Shown: positions 33,056 through 43,615 of the stretch, one piece after another | Numbering within the stretch: the first letter of the stretch is position 1 | Layout of the letters: every line of letters begins with the position of its first letter | Assembly: GCA_016490735.1 (NCBI GenBank) | Contig: JAEMWC010000271.1 | Span: 872,501 to 936,500 of the forward strand | Origin: Pachyseris speciosa | Lineage: Eukaryota > Cnidaria > Anthozoa > Scleractinia > Pachyseridae | DNA: 64,000 bases | Direction of reading: 5' to 3' | Notes under the pieces: model-generated | Told to the model about the DNA's origin: nothing | The model's input: the letters and a program-made list of their open reading frames with translations, nothing else | Databases searched by the model: none | Made by a program: the position numbers and the translations under genes

Positions 33056-34927
33056 ACCGGTTACTCCGTTTTTTTTGGTAGGAATCTCATTAAAAAGGGC
33101 AGGAGTAGATTAACGTCGATGACGTAATAATAGTGGATGTACTGTATCCCTTTACATAACAGAGACAGTGGATGAATTCCTTAGGATAACAACAGTGGAT
33201 GTATTCCTTTTCATAACAGAGACACACGGATTGGTGTAATTCAAACTCTATTATGTTTTCAAAATAAAAGCGGGTAGTTTTTGAAAGCGCTATCTTTCTT
33301 GCAATTTGTTTGTTAGGAAAAACTTATGTCCGAGACTTTCAGTTTATTCCAAACGTTTATCGATCATTACTGTTAAAATGGCTTGCTTAACCGTTAACGA
33401 TATCCAAGTTGCTTTGAATGCTTGTGTATCTCTTTCTTGCTTTCCGCTCCATTGGTCACTGGCTAATTATGCAAACCTGCAGTGCCCTAAATTTGCATAC
33501 CAACTCCACAGTAAAGAAGCCCATGGCGACAACCTTCTGCCATACAACAACGACAATAGACGGCTTAAACACGTGAGTAATGTATGACAGGTTTTGTTGG
33601 GGACAAAATACACTGTATTAGCGAATACAGAAAGATTAAAATACAGAATTAAACTTTCCCTCGCCATATATTTTCTAGTAAAGTTATGTTCAGTTATGTG
33701 AACGTTTCGAATTCCCTCCTCCTCCGCCTCCTCCTCCTCAATTCTATTGTTTTCCCTCCTCCACCACCACCACCGCCACTACCACCACCACAATTCTACT
33801 GTTTTCCACCACCACCACCACAATTCTATTGTTTTCCTCCTCCACCACCACCACCACCACCACCACCACAATTCTATTGTTTTCCACCACCACCACCACC
33901 ACAATTCTATTGTTTTTCACCACCACCACCACCACCACCACAATTCTATTGTTTTCCACCACCACCACCACAACAATTCTATTGTTTTTCACCACCACCA
34001 CCACCACCACCACCACAATTCTATTGTTTTCCACCACCACCACCACCCCAACCACAACCACCGCCACCGCCACCGCCACCACCACAATTCTATTGTTCTA
34101 CCACTATATTGAAATCGATATATTCGATTTCAATATAGTGGTAGAACAATAGAATTGTGGTGGTGGCGGTGGTGGTGGTGGTGGTGGTGGAAAACAGTAG
34201 AATTGTGGTGGTGGTAGTGGCGGTGGTGATGATGGAGGAGGAAAAAATTGAATTGAGGAGGAGGAGGCGGAGGAGGAGGGAAAACGTTCACATAACTGAA
34301 CATAACTTTACTAGAAAATATATGGCTAGGGAAAGTTTAATTCTGTATTTTAATCTTTCTGTGTTCGCTAATACAGTATATTTTGTCCCACACAAATCCT
34401 GTCATACATTACTCACGTGTTTAAGCCGTCTATTGTCGTTTTTGAATGGCAGAAGGTTGTCGCCATGGGCTTCTTTACTGTGGAGTTGGTATGCAAATTT
34501 AGGGCACTGCAGGTTTGCATAATTAGCCAGTGACTAATGGAGCGGAAAGCAAGAAAGAGATACACAAGCATTCAAAGCAACTTGGATATCGTTAACGGTT
34601 AAGCAAGCCATTTTAACAGTAATGATCGATAAACGTTTGGAATAAACTGAAAGTCTCGGACATAAGTTTTTCCTAACAAACAAATTGCAAGAAAGATAGC
34701 GCTTTCAAAAACTACCCGCTTTTATTTTGAAAACATAATAGAGTTTGAATTACACCAATCCGTGTGTCTCTGTTAGGAAAAGGAATACATCCACTGTTGT
34801 TATCCAAAGGAATTCATCCACTGTCTCTGTTATGTAAAGGGATACATCCACTATTATTACGTCATCGACGTTAATCTACTCCTGCCCTTTTTAATGAGAT
34901 TCCTGCCCAAAAAACGGAGTAACCGGT
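33056..34927. mobile_element. Foldback element, 1.87 kb near-perfect palindrome
   Basis: The left arm 33056-34120 and right arm 34122-34927 are reverse complements apart from repeat-length differences. Ends are ACCGGTTACTCCG. The outer arms carry tandem GATACATCCACTATTATT-type units, the inner arms long CCACCA/TGGTGG tracts interleaved with AATTCTATTGTTTT. The centre is ACTATATTGAAATCGATATA and its mirror. It interrupts element A. All open frames inside (His-, Pro- or Val-rich) follow from the triplet repeat and are not genes. Confidence 0.8.
33720..34240. repeat. CAC-triplet minisatellite within the foldback
   Basis: Blocks of (CAC)n separated by the fixed spacer AATTCTATTGTTTTC, repeated about eight times on the left of the palindrome centre and about twice on the right, so the two arms differ mainly in repeat number here. 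Confidence 0.8.
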
Positions 34928-35737
34928 GTCTCATACAGTAGTGTTGTCGCCACGAAAATGAAAGAGCGCGCGGACATTGGTTGGGGAAATGTGCTCAATT
35001 TAATTGAATTTGGCCCTTATTGCGAAAAATGGGAACGCCTCACGAAAATAACACATTGCAGAAAATGCAGCCATTGTATGTGGAATGATAGGTGTTATGA
35101 GTGTTACAGACCCGGTGCCAGAAGTTCACACTTTGTATTTATGTTTTTTCAAAGAGTTTGAGACAGATTCTTTGTTATCTACGTTTTGTTGGCTCCTCGG
35201 GTACATCAACCAATTAAAGGTTCGTTTGTTGGTGCATCAATGGCTCAAACCCCAATTTTTCGCGAGGTGAGAGAAACGTTGCTTCAAGAAGTTGAAGCAT
35301 GGTTGGAAAAAAACAAACAAAGATTCAATGGATTATAAACCAATGGAGTTCGTGAAGATTTTAGTTCACAACTGGGCCAACCCTTGGGAATATGTCAAAA
35401 TAACCAGAGAAACAGCGTTCATTGATCTTTTTTGTGAAATGGTCGAGCGGGTGAAAAAAACTTGCAACTGTGAAGAACCAATTCCAGGAATGAACCGTTG
35501 GTCAACTAATTGAACACGCAAATGTTTTGGAAAAGGAAAAATGTTTGCAGTTGCACAAATCATTTTTTGTTTTGTGCAAGAAAAAATGAACCCGAATGGG
35601 GAAATCATTCAGGAAGTGCGGCGGGTCATTTATGAATTGAAAGTTGAGAAGGCTCGTTGTTGAGTTGGTTTTCATAACTTTTTTTCCCGCGAAGGTATAC
35701 ACCCTTTTGAACAAAAGGTGGTTAGGGTTATCTTAAG

Positions 35738-36034
35738 ATGGAGCAAGTGAAAGCCATCGGAGCGGCAGCTTTACAGCTTGAGAAATTCAGGTGTGATTTT
35801 GTAGCAAAAAAGTTGAAGGAGACCGCGGGGCGCAGACTAGAAAGATTGCTGTCCCACTTACAGGAAAGTATTGAAGATCTGACTGATGCGATTCATTGCC
35901 GCGACCCCTGTTCCGAATCTTTTCGTTCCGCGTGTGAAGAGGTGGGAAAAAACCTCTGGAGTGTGAAAGACTTGATTTATCCAGAAATAGTTACCACAAA
36001 AGTCACTCTTGAGATCACCGATCTCATGAAGTAA
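35738..36034 (+). CDS. Hypothetical 98-residue helical protein
   Basis: An uninterrupted frame from ATG 35738 to TAA 36034. The sequence is strongly helix-forming and charged (VKAIGAAALQLEKFRCDFV, ETAGRRLERLLSHLQESIED) with three cysteines in the middle, and has no motif I recognise. It lies between the decayed unknown gene and the PLA2-like gene on the opposite strand. It is one of the few intact frames in element A, which argues for a real small gene or for chance survival. Confidence 0.4.
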   Translation: MEQVKAIGAAALQLEKFRCDFVAKKLKETAGRRLERLLSHLQESIEDLTDAIHCRDPCSESFRSACEEVGKNLWSVKDLIYPEIVTTKVTLEITDLMK

Positions 36035-36164
36035 CCGGAGGAAGCCCAAGCCCAAGCTTCTGTTTAGTGTTGATCGCATTTCAGGCCAAAGTATGGCTCC
36101 ACTGTCTCTGTTTCCGCGGGATCGCGTCAAGCTCCTTGACCATTTTTCGGTCGGCAATGTGTTT

Positions 36165-36620
36165 TCACTTTTTTTTCGTCTTCACCATATTTTTTTGCCC
36201 GAAAATGCAGCTGCTGTAATCAACATCATGTTGCATAGCAACCGCATCAGTGAGGCCAGTGGATTGTTGGAGAATTTCTGTGATTTCGCCAGTTTCGGGA
36301 TCGTGTTCAAGTTGTTTGTAGAGGGGGTTGTACGGCCCGGTGTAGTTGTGCCCAGGCAACGTCCAACCTTTCTTTAGTGCCGGCAGTTTTCCAATCAGAG
36401 CGGGAACGTCCACACCCTTTCCATAATAATTTCTCAAGGTTTTCTTGAGAACATCTGTGTAACCGTGGGAAGGGCTTTTGAAAAAGCTTTAAAAGGTTTT
36501 GGGTCTGTGGCAAACTTTGGAACAAGAACACCTTGAGAAACGAAACGAGGGTCAAAAAGATCTCCAAACCCGGCGCCAGCAACCCCTTTCCCGTAACCCT
36601 TCCATTTGATCTACGAGCCG
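36165..36620 (-). pseudogene. Parvovirus-type phospholipase A2-like protein
   Basis: The C-terminal frame holds the calcium-loop motif LPGHNYTGPYNPL and, about 40 residues on, the catalytic pair in AMQHDVDYSSC. This spacing and wording are those of the PLA2-like domain of parvovirus capsid proteins and related virus-like elements. Upstream frames carry a Gly-rich segment (GKGVAGAGFGDLFDPRFVSQ). The two are separated by a stop and a shift near 36450, with another stop near 36605. In virions this domain breaches endosomal membranes; here it is broken. It is the gene nearest the left end among the virion set. Confidence 0.65.
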
Positions 36621-36670
36621 TAGCTTCGTGTGCCCCCTTTGCTTTTGTATTCGTTGTATTGCCGCTTGTA

Positions 36671-37236
36671 TTAGGCAACCATTGCGCGCCCTTCTTTGGC
36701 TGAAACTTCAGGCCCTTTGAAAAGGGTTGGGTCGGAAACAATATCCCATAATTTTTTGAAGTCGACAAAAGGGAAGGGAGGAAGCCCAGGACCATCAAGA
36801 TCGGGCCTGTCGGATTTGTAACGAATGTTGGGTCGGAATTTTATGGAAAGTTGGTAGAGCATTTCACTTTCGACTTTTTGAACCACCGGCTTTCCTTTCC
36901 TCACAGCCCAATCAATGGCTCGTTTTAGAAGCTCGGGGTTTCTCATTGCTTCGGAAGCATTATAACGCCCCATTTCCACCCCTACTTTCGCGAGATATGG
37001 AACCCCGTAATGAAGAAAAAGATCCATTGCAGTTCCAGCAATGTCAGAACCAATTCCAGCGCTCTCTGCAAGAGAGGGCGCCGCTTGTTTCCCAGCAAGA
37101 ACCTGGTTTTGGTGATGCCACAGACTGCGCATTTTGCCTTGAGCAGCTTTCTGTGGTTTTTTGTTGTGACAACACGTTCTGTTCCTGGCGCATTCGGGGT
37201 CTTGCGCTTGTTTCTCACACAGTAAAAATCCACCAT
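36671..37236 (-). pseudogene. Zinc-binding basic N-terminus plus C-terminal virion-like domain
   Basis: It starts at ATG 37236, whose A is shared with the protease stop codon (TGATG). The N-terminal 50 residues have DFYC, a TTKN basic stretch and KCAVCG, the pattern of a small zinc-binding domain in large-virus and Polinton proteins (DUF5679-like); the second Cys of the first pair is missing. After a shift near 37100 the frame continues with a helical domain (GTAMDLFLHYGVPYLAKVG), and ends at GRAMVA. The role is unknown, possibly a DNA-bound core protein. Confidence 0.45.
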
Positions 37237-37787
37237 CACGTGGGTCTTATATTCAGGAAGTAATTTTTCACAACTCTTTCCTTTGAGCGTATATCATCAT
37301 AAAATCTGCGCAGAATGCTTGCAAAACTCACCCTTTTGTTGCGATCGTTGAGAAACAGCAAACAATAGTAGCCGCACCGCACACTGTCAATCGCCTGAAT
37401 TTTGGTTGTCGTTTCGCAGAAAGGTTTTGTTCCCCAGTATTAACATTTCTTGTTCCCACTCGGCGGGGGGGGGGGGGGGGGGTGCTTGCCGAAAGAGTCG
37501 AAATATTCCATGTCATTTTTGCCGCGCCAGCAGCAAACCCAATGCGAACCCAAACTTCCCAAATCGTCCATGTTGATGATGCAGGGGGAATGGTGCAAAG
37601 GTTTGGTCTTTTTGCTTGAGAAAATGCCTTTGAGGGGAATGTGGAGTTGTTCGCACCACTTCAACAAATCAATGTTGGAAAGCGGTACGTCTTTGAATCT
37701 TCCCGCTCCGAGGCGAGGTTTCACCCCACGTTCCAAAGAAAGGAGGCGAGCATTACCGAGGTGGGCTATTGCGCTTGCGCAGTGCAC
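37236..37787 (-). pseudogene. Adenain-like virion maturation cysteine protease
   Basis: Conserved blocks are LSNIDLLKWCEQL, the histidine in GSHWVCCW, the acidic FDSFGKH and, after a frameshift at the C/G run, the nucleophile in RCGYYCLLFLN. That is the order His, Asp, Cys of the adenovirus-type (Ulp1 fold) protease used by Polintons to mature capsids. The shift falls at an 18-base G run (37465-37482). It overlaps the next gene by one base (TGATG). The start is uncertain; the conserved part begins near 37700. Confidence 0.7.
37465..37482 (+). repeat. Poly-G tract inside the protease gene
   Basis: An 18-base G run exactly at the frame break of the protease. The run encodes the proline stretch after FGKH, so its length decides the frame; length error in assembly is possible. 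Confidence 0.75.
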
Positions 37788-38490
37788 CCCTTTTCCCTTA
37801 GATTGGGGTGGAGGGGATTGGTGGGTATTGAGCGGCGGGGGCGGACGTGCAACTCTTTTCCTTTCGGTTGGGGTGGAAGGGGTTGGGTGGGTATTGAGCG
37901 GTGGGGGCGGACGTGCAACCCTTTCCCAATAAGTTTTGAAACGAGGTCGATAGCGAAGGGGACACCAATGGACGCCAACATTCCGAGGAAGCGTCCATAT
38001 TGTGCAACCCCACCACCTCTGACGAACCCGTGGCCAACAAGAAGGTTCTCAAGTTGCTTTTTTTGTGTGCAGGGGACAACGTTTGCGTCATTTTGTACAG
38101 CTGTATTTCTCTCGGACCGAAGCCATGTCCAAAACTGTTCTTCAACAGCTTTTCTTCGCCGAAACTCAGACCCGCAAGTCCAGCTGTTTTTCCCCAAAGT
38201 TTTTGCAACAGGCAGAGCCAAACGAAGCACTGTAGGAAAAGGGTTGCCACCCCGATGAACGGTATTTTCCATTTGGATCTCGCTCATTTTCAAGTCAACA
38301 CCGTGCTGCGCGCTGGCGGCTTTTTGCAGGCGGTTGATTTGGGTGGCCGTCAGAAGGAGTTCGTCACCATGCCCGATTTGCCCAGGCTTCAGCCGCAAAC
38401 TGACGGGGGTTTTCGTAGTGAAAGCTTTGTGGAGCTTGGTTTTAGCCCTTCGGTCAAAAGCAAGTTGTACGGGTGATAGTTGTGTGCCAT
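37766..38490 (-). pseudogene. Minor virion-like protein with C-terminal GKGLHVRP repeats
   Basis: It starts at ATG 38490, shifts early, then reads SLRLKPGQIGHGDELLLTAT and IDLVSKLIGKGLHV. The end repeats HVRPRRSIPTNP-type units three times (37790-37930). The same gene starts element B's 63620-64000. It lies between the capsid-like gene and the protease, the place of adenovirus pVI-like proteins in such elements; that label is by position only. Confidence 0.45.
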
Positions 38491-38525
38491 TCTAAATCAG
38501 ATTCCGGAATTTTTGTGGGGGGTTT

Positions 38526-39759
38526 TCACAGCACGACCAAATCCTTGCCGACCTGACGCAGGCCAAACTCTTTTTCTGAAAGGATGGCGGCAAAGATTAT
38601 GTAATCGTGGGCGTTCGCCGCCTCGTTCAACTGATAATGAAGAATCATTTTTTGAGGGTCGCCTGTCATACTCTTCACACCTCGAAGGTCAATGTAAAGG
38701 ACTGGATACAAGGTGGTGAAGTTTGCGGGGTTCATCTGGGTTCCTGTGTTGTAGTCGTTGGCGCGATATTTGTAGTTGATCGCCGCCCGGCGGATACGCG
38801 TCACGTCTTCACCATCGTACTGCAGCTCGGGATAGAAAGTCCCACCATACTCCAGGTGCTCAATTTCGCCGAGTCATCCCCATCCAGATCGAACGTGTCG
38901 AAGAATTGGGGGTTGAAGGCGTACGCGTTCTGTTTCCGCGCTTGTTAAAAGAAAACGAAAACGCGTGCTGCCCTTCGGCCCCTCTTTGTTGCGGGCTCAT
39001 TGAAAGTGATTCACCCAAATAAGCCCAACGGAGCGGTTTCAGAAAAGTTTCGTTCACAAGCTTTTGTCCTCTCGGGGTGAACGTTAGCTTTGGCACCATC
39101 GAATCGAACTTGGTGATGACGATTCGCCGCCCGGTGTTGTTGTTCTGGAACAGCAGTTCCTGGTCGTTTTGAAAACCGATTGTGAACCTCAGCTGCAACG
39201 AGGGCAACAGTTTGTCTGCCAATGTTTCGAAAAACGAATAGCGGTTGAGGGGAATGACTGTTTTGACTGTGCTCCCCCCCCCTTCCGTGGACAAGTGCGC
39301 CACGAGCTTTTGCCCCCGCTTTGGTCCCAGCGTCGGCGGTGGCCAAAGAGTCGGCGGTGTGGAGATACCAAAACTCGTCTCTTGCCACAGTCCGCGCATA
39401 ATCGTCAGAATACTCCAACAAACTTTTGATGAAAATTATTTTATAGCATTACTGGCCTGATAAAGGCGCTTCTCTTCAGAATCGATTGTCAAGTCTTTGA
39501 TCAATAAAAAAGAGCCGTTGATTGAGGTGGATTGTGTGTCAGCAACCACGTTGGCCCCGTCCGCCAGGACTTGAAACTTGTATTCGACCCGGAAATACGC
39601 GTTGTACCAATCGTAACTGAGGTCGCGGTTGAGAACGGTCAAAGTCCAATTGGTTTCGTCTTGGTGTTGCCCATTCGGTAGTGTTGTCAGCGGGCGGTCC
39701 AGAGTAATTTGCTGGAGCTCTGATGTCACGAGATATTTTTCCGGATCGCGAAAAGCCAT
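38526..39759 (-). pseudogene. Major-capsid-like protein (putative)
   Basis: It starts MAFRDPEKYLV and has about 410 codons over four frame segments (39759-39436, 39421-39260, 39270-38860, 38804-38526). Landmarks are NRDLSYDWYNAYFRVEY, DYARTVARDEFWYLHT, GFQNDQELLFQNNNTGRRIV and the C-terminal LRQVGKDLVVL. Element B has the same blocks at 62351-63583. In related invertebrate elements a protein with these blocks is the abundant beta-rich structural protein, so a double-jelly-roll capsid role is inferred. At least three frameshifts. Confidence 0.5.
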
Positions 39760-39825
39760 CGTGTATACCCTGACGAAAAAAACCAACGTTGGTTTGCTAG
39801 CAGGCGCCCCAACTTCAACATCGTT

Positions 39826-40152
39826 TCACGTTCGGACTGTGGGAGCGCTCTTGCGTGCTTCGGGGGCCTTGCTCTTGCTCAACACGGCTCGGACTTTGCC
39901 ACCCCCCCCCCCCTTTTTCGACGACCATCTTCCTACTTTTTCGCCAGCAGCAGCCGCGGCTTTCTCCGCCGCAGCTTTCGCGGTCTTGGTTGCGCTTATC
40001 GTGAAGGCCCGGCCAATGGCCAGCAACGAGTCGCGGACAACCCCGGAGCCTTTGTGTTTGAAACGGTATCGCCCCTTTCGTTCGTCAAGAAACTTCGTCC
40101 ACTCGCTTGGGCTGCTCATTCCGTACACTTCCGGTGAAATTTTTCGGTTCAT
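39826..40152 (-). CDS. Small basic protein, Ala/Lys-rich
   Basis: 109 codons without a stop from ATG 40152, which overlaps the preceding gene by 4 bp. The N-terminus SSPSEWTKFLDERKGRYRFK and KHKGSGVVRDSL are conserved in B at 62036-62325. The C-terminus is a lysine/alanine-rich helix (TKTAKAAAEKAAAAAGEKVG) and could bind DNA. A poly-G/C run makes the GGGGG near the end. No named family; the conserved block and the intact frame support it as a real gene. Confidence 0.5.
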   Translation of the reverse strand: MNRKISPEVYGMSSPSEWTKFLDERKGRYRFKHKGSGVVRDSLLAIGRAFTISATKTAKAAAEKAAAAAGEKVGRWSSKKGGGGGKVRAVLSKSKAPEARKSAPTVRT

Positions 40153-40929
40153 TCTCGCGGTCTTACCAAAAGCTCCAAAGCCACACGCAAACTGTTGAGA
40201 TCCACAGGATTGTTGCCCACGTCTGTGACCCGGATTTCAATGGAGTCGATGGTGTTTTTGTTGACTGAATGGAATTTTGCCCGGCGGGGTTCTTTTTCCG
40301 TTTCGTTGCTGGGGATGTAGTTTGCGGTGGACAAAGCTGAACAAAACGTCGCTGTGCAAATTGCCATCAACGCGGCTTATCAAATCGCAGTGGAATGAAA
40401 GCGAGTCAGCCCCCCTCGTTATGTTCGGGTTTTTGGTTCCGATGAAAGTGGTGTCGTCTTGCAAAATTGTTTTCTTAAAACCGATCAAATCCTCAAAATC
40501 ACCTTCAGAAAGATCGAGCTCATAACCCTTTTCCACCACAATCACCACTCTCAGAAGCCCATAATCGAAATACAGCTCGAAAAAATATTTTTTGTCTTTT
40601 TCTTCTGCCGACGGGTTTGTTGCACCGGCGTGTTTCTGAATACACCTGTTGATCTGCTCGTAATTATACACCACGTTGGAAAAAGTTAAAGTCGTCCAAC
40701 TGTCGCCTTTTTTGCGCCATTTCAGTGTGTCGTTGTTGTGCGCCTTGCTGATGTTTTTCCAGGAGTAGCTCATCTGCAGGGTGTCCAGGGCCACTTCGTA
40801 TTTGACAAGAGGGTCTTACTGCAAAGGGAGGTGGAAAAAAGTTGTGAAGTGGTGGGTGCTGAAGCGGTTGCACCCCGTTTGCGTCAGCGCTTCTGCGGAG
40901 TCCAGGATCAGACTGAAACTCTTCATCAT
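40149..40929 (-). pseudogene. Penton/minor-capsid-like beta protein
   Basis: It starts MMKSFSLILDSAEALTQ, stops at about 40820, then continues KYEVALDTLQMSYSWKNISK. Further blocks are YELDLSEGDFEDLIGFKKTI, the PNITRGAD motif, HCDLISRVDG and, after a shift, RVTDVGNNPVDLNSLRVALE. The same pattern occurs in B at 61195-61989. Related genes sit beside the capsid gene of Polinton-like elements, which suggests the vertex (minor capsid) protein; the assignment is by position and beta-rich character. Confidence 0.45.
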
Positions 40930-41742
40930 ATATACCTGTTGACGATTTTCCGTTGCTGTTTGGTATTTATTACACCTCGATCAACGAGCTCCGCCAACAA
41001 AGAAACCATGTCTTGGCGGAGCTTCCAGAAAGTATTCCCCGCGTCGATGATGCCGGCCATCACAACTAACTCGTCGATCAAATCATGGGCGGCCTCTCCC
41101 CACCACCCAATCCCGCTGCCCTCCCTCTCCCGATCGGAGGGTAATTGCGCGTGCGCAGTCTGCGGGTCGATTGCAGGTCGGCGCGGTGAAATGCCTTCCC
41201 TTGGTTTCTCGATGTCATCGCGCATTTGCCTGAGATCCTCAACGGACTTTCCATGCAGAGGAGAAGTTTTCTTTTTCACCCTGTAACTGGGGTCGTTTTC
41301 ATGCATCGTGATGAGTCTGTTGATCGTTCCCAACATGGCTGACTCGTTTGTTGTTTCGAGAAATTCTGTCGCCAAAGGTTCCCCCATTCTTGACGTGAGA
41401 CTTCTTCTTCTTCTTGTTCTCGTGCTTCTTCTTGTTCTTCTTCTTCTTCTGGAGCGGAAGAAGGAGGAGGGTTTCAGCATCGGGCTTTAAAGCATTCCAC
41501 TCGAAGGGGTTAGGTCTGTCGAACTCATCCATCGTGTAGTCGGGCCCTTCCTGTTCCGCCTTGTCTTCTTTCTCGGCAAGTTTGTCCAATCTGGAGGTGA
41601 TCGGCTGGAAAAGCTTCGCTGTCGTTTCTTTCCCTAAAGCTTGGGCATATTTGTGTTCTTTGATCACGCGGCTGATTTCATCTCGTTGTTTTTCGAGAGC
41701 CACCACTTTTGCGGCCTTCGCTCTCCACTTTTGCACCGCCAT
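40926..41742 (-). pseudogene. Coiled-coil protein with conserved C-terminal helix
   Basis: The N-terminal frame (41742-41299) is highly charged and helical (RAKAAKVVALEKQRDEISRV; KLAEKEDKAEQEG) and carries a lysine run from AAGAAGAAG triplets, where the frame shifts. The second frame (41480-40926) continues RLITMHENDPSYRVKKKTSP and ends LRQDMVSLLAELVDRGVINT. Element B keeps the C-terminal helix at 60993-61193. Function unknown. Confidence 0.45.
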
Positions 41743-41770
41743 TGTTTTTGGCGGGGGGTATATAGAACAG

Positions 41771-42268
41771 ATGAGATTCAGAAATTACGAGCTTGACTTG
41801 CCGCCCGCCAGCGGCTATCAACAATGGCACCATTAAATGCCGGGGGATTATTTCCGGATGTTGATTTGGGGACAAGCGGTTCGGGCAAAACGAACACCCT
41901 GATGGCTATGATTTACGAGCTGTTGTTTTTCGACAAAGTGTTCATTTTCTCGCGCAACTTGCACCAAAACAAGTACCGGGCCCTCTTGAGCAATTTCGCC
42001 TAAAACGTCGACCCTGTGGCGGGTTACCAGGTCATTGAGGCCGTGGAAGGGGACCAAGTGATTTCGCTCGAGGAGCTGCCGATTGACAACCAAAACATTG
42101 CAGTCTTCGACGATCTGCTTTGTGTGAAAAACCAAGCCGACATTGTCAACTATTTCGTCAATGGGAGGCAGCGCAACTGTTCATCGATTTACCTGTCTCA
42201 AAGCTACACAAACACCCCGAAAGACCTTCGCATGAACTGTGGATACTTCTGTATCTTCGACTTCGACC
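41771..42268 (+). pseudogene. A32-like genome-packaging ATPase, truncated
   Basis: The start MRFRNYELDLPPASGYQQWH is in one frame; after a stop and a one-base shift the Walker A motif GTSGSGKTN appears, then FIFSRNLHQNKYRALL, a stop at 42001, the Walker B-like NIAVFDDLLC and RQRNCSSIYLSQSY. These are the landmarks of the FtsK/HerA-type packaging ATPase of Polintons and large DNA viruses. The C-terminal part is missing: after CGYFCIFDF the frame runs directly into collagen repeats of the fibre. It is the first gene of the plus-strand set and is divergent from the coiled-coil gene. Confidence 0.75.
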
Positions 42269-43552
42269 AAGGAGACAAAGGCGACAAGGGTGACAAAGGC
42301 GAGAAAGGCGAGAAAGGTGACAAAGTCGACAAAGGCGACGCTGGGTCCCGAGGGTCTGCAGGCCCTTGTGGCACGCAAGGGTTGGAAGGGCCCAAAGGGG
42401 CACAAGGACCGCAAGGGTCGCAAGGGCAAGTGGGCTCAGGGGGTGATTTCATGAAAACAGACGGCAGCACCGCGATGACAGGAAACCTCGATATGGGGGA
42501 GAACCTCATTCAACACGTGGGCTAGGCGAAAGATATTTTGAATGCGGTGAACAAAAGCCTTCTCGATTCAGAAATCGCGTAATGCTTGAAACGTGACGGT
42601 GAGAGCCCCGATTTGGGGGATTTGAACATGGCGGGGCATCGAATTCTTGACGTGAAAGACATCGATTCCGAAACCACCGAAGCTGACGTCGTCAACAAAA
42701 AATACGTGAACGCTAGTTTGCGGGCCAAATTTGACGCAATCGCGCCAGCGGATTTGAACATGAACGACAACGCGATCACCAATCTCGTTCCACCTTTCAT
42801 CGCGACAAACGCGGCGAACAAACGATATGTCGACGAGTATTTTGTCCGAAGAGACGGGACAACAGCAATGTACGGGGATCTTGACATGGGGCAAAACCTC
42901 ATCACAAACATTAGTGATGCATCACAGCCTTCAGATGTGGTGGCCCCCAAGCCAATCCCTTCGAGTATTTGATGGACGACATCAATGAGTCTTCGAGTGA
43001 GAACAACATCACGGTTCTTCGTATCAACAACTATTCTGCCTCGCCCCATTCCATCAACAAAAACGCATACCTTTTCTCACTGATCAAAGACAAAGACGGA
43101 AGCAACCGATCTCGCTCGCGCCTAGGGACCAATCTTTTCCAACTGCCTGTTGGTTACTGCACCTTCGTTGTCGAATACCTTCCTCCAGAGATGCAGAATG
43201 TCAGTGTGACCGCAAGCGCAACCACTTTGTCAATCAGGGGGCAGGCTCGAAAACCTTCCCAGCGGTTGGTTCGGCAGCTCCTTATGTGAAACCCTTGGTG
43301 CAATTTCACAGATGGGCAAGCTCGCCCCCAACTACATATACCTCGATTTGTATGGGGTGTCAACGGATTCGTCGCCAGCGGGAAGAATGGTGGTCTACGG
43401 TGTGAAAGGGTGGTTTCGAACGTGCCTTCGACCGTCTTCGACCAGGTTTGGGCAGTTGCCAGCGGGGAAATGAAAATGCAGACCGACTTGGATTTGAACG
43501 GGCATTTGCTTTTAAACACGAAATTGGGGGGTGATTTGAATTTGAATTACTA
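42269..43552 (+). pseudogene. Collagen-like virion fibre
   Basis: It opens with about 19 Gly-X-Y triplets (GDKGDKGDKGEKGEKGDK ... GPKGAQGPQGSQG) and then repeats of the type STAMTGNLDMGENLIQHV, NLDM and DLDMGQNLITNI spaced like phage tail-fibre units. A shaft part (42960-43290) matches element C at 10-300. Frames break near 42525, 42970, 43250 and 43400. A trimeric collagen-plus-beta fibre on the particle surface is the likely product. The 5' end is fused in frame to the truncated ATPase. Confidence 0.65.
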
Positions 43553-43615
43553 AAAAGTTCGCTGTTTCGCACGTCCGTCGCCGGAATGGTGATGGACACC
43601 GCCCTGGACCTGACC

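Larger units (their letters stand above)
32927..35161 (+). pseudogene. Unrecognised element gene split by the foldback insertion
   Basis: Before the foldback a frame reads AERNLKEAFISALGTG; after it a frame reads VATKMKERADIGWGNVLNLI and then a cysteine cluster HCRKCSHCMWNDRCYEC, ending at a stop at 35159-35161. The two halves could be one protein with a C-terminal zinc-binding cluster. Further short frames up to 35720 (for example 35292-35513) may belong to it or to a decayed neighbour. I recognise no family. Confidence 0.3.

Noticed and set aside
33686..34152. Long His-, Pro- and Val-rich open frames on both strands
   Set aside because: They follow directly from CAC/GTG triplet repeats inside the foldback palindrome and appear in all frames; no gene evidence.
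33306..34522. Mirrored open frames (33306-33587, 33467-33667 and their images near 34157-34522)
   Set aside because: They are images of each other across the palindrome and lack any recognised motif.
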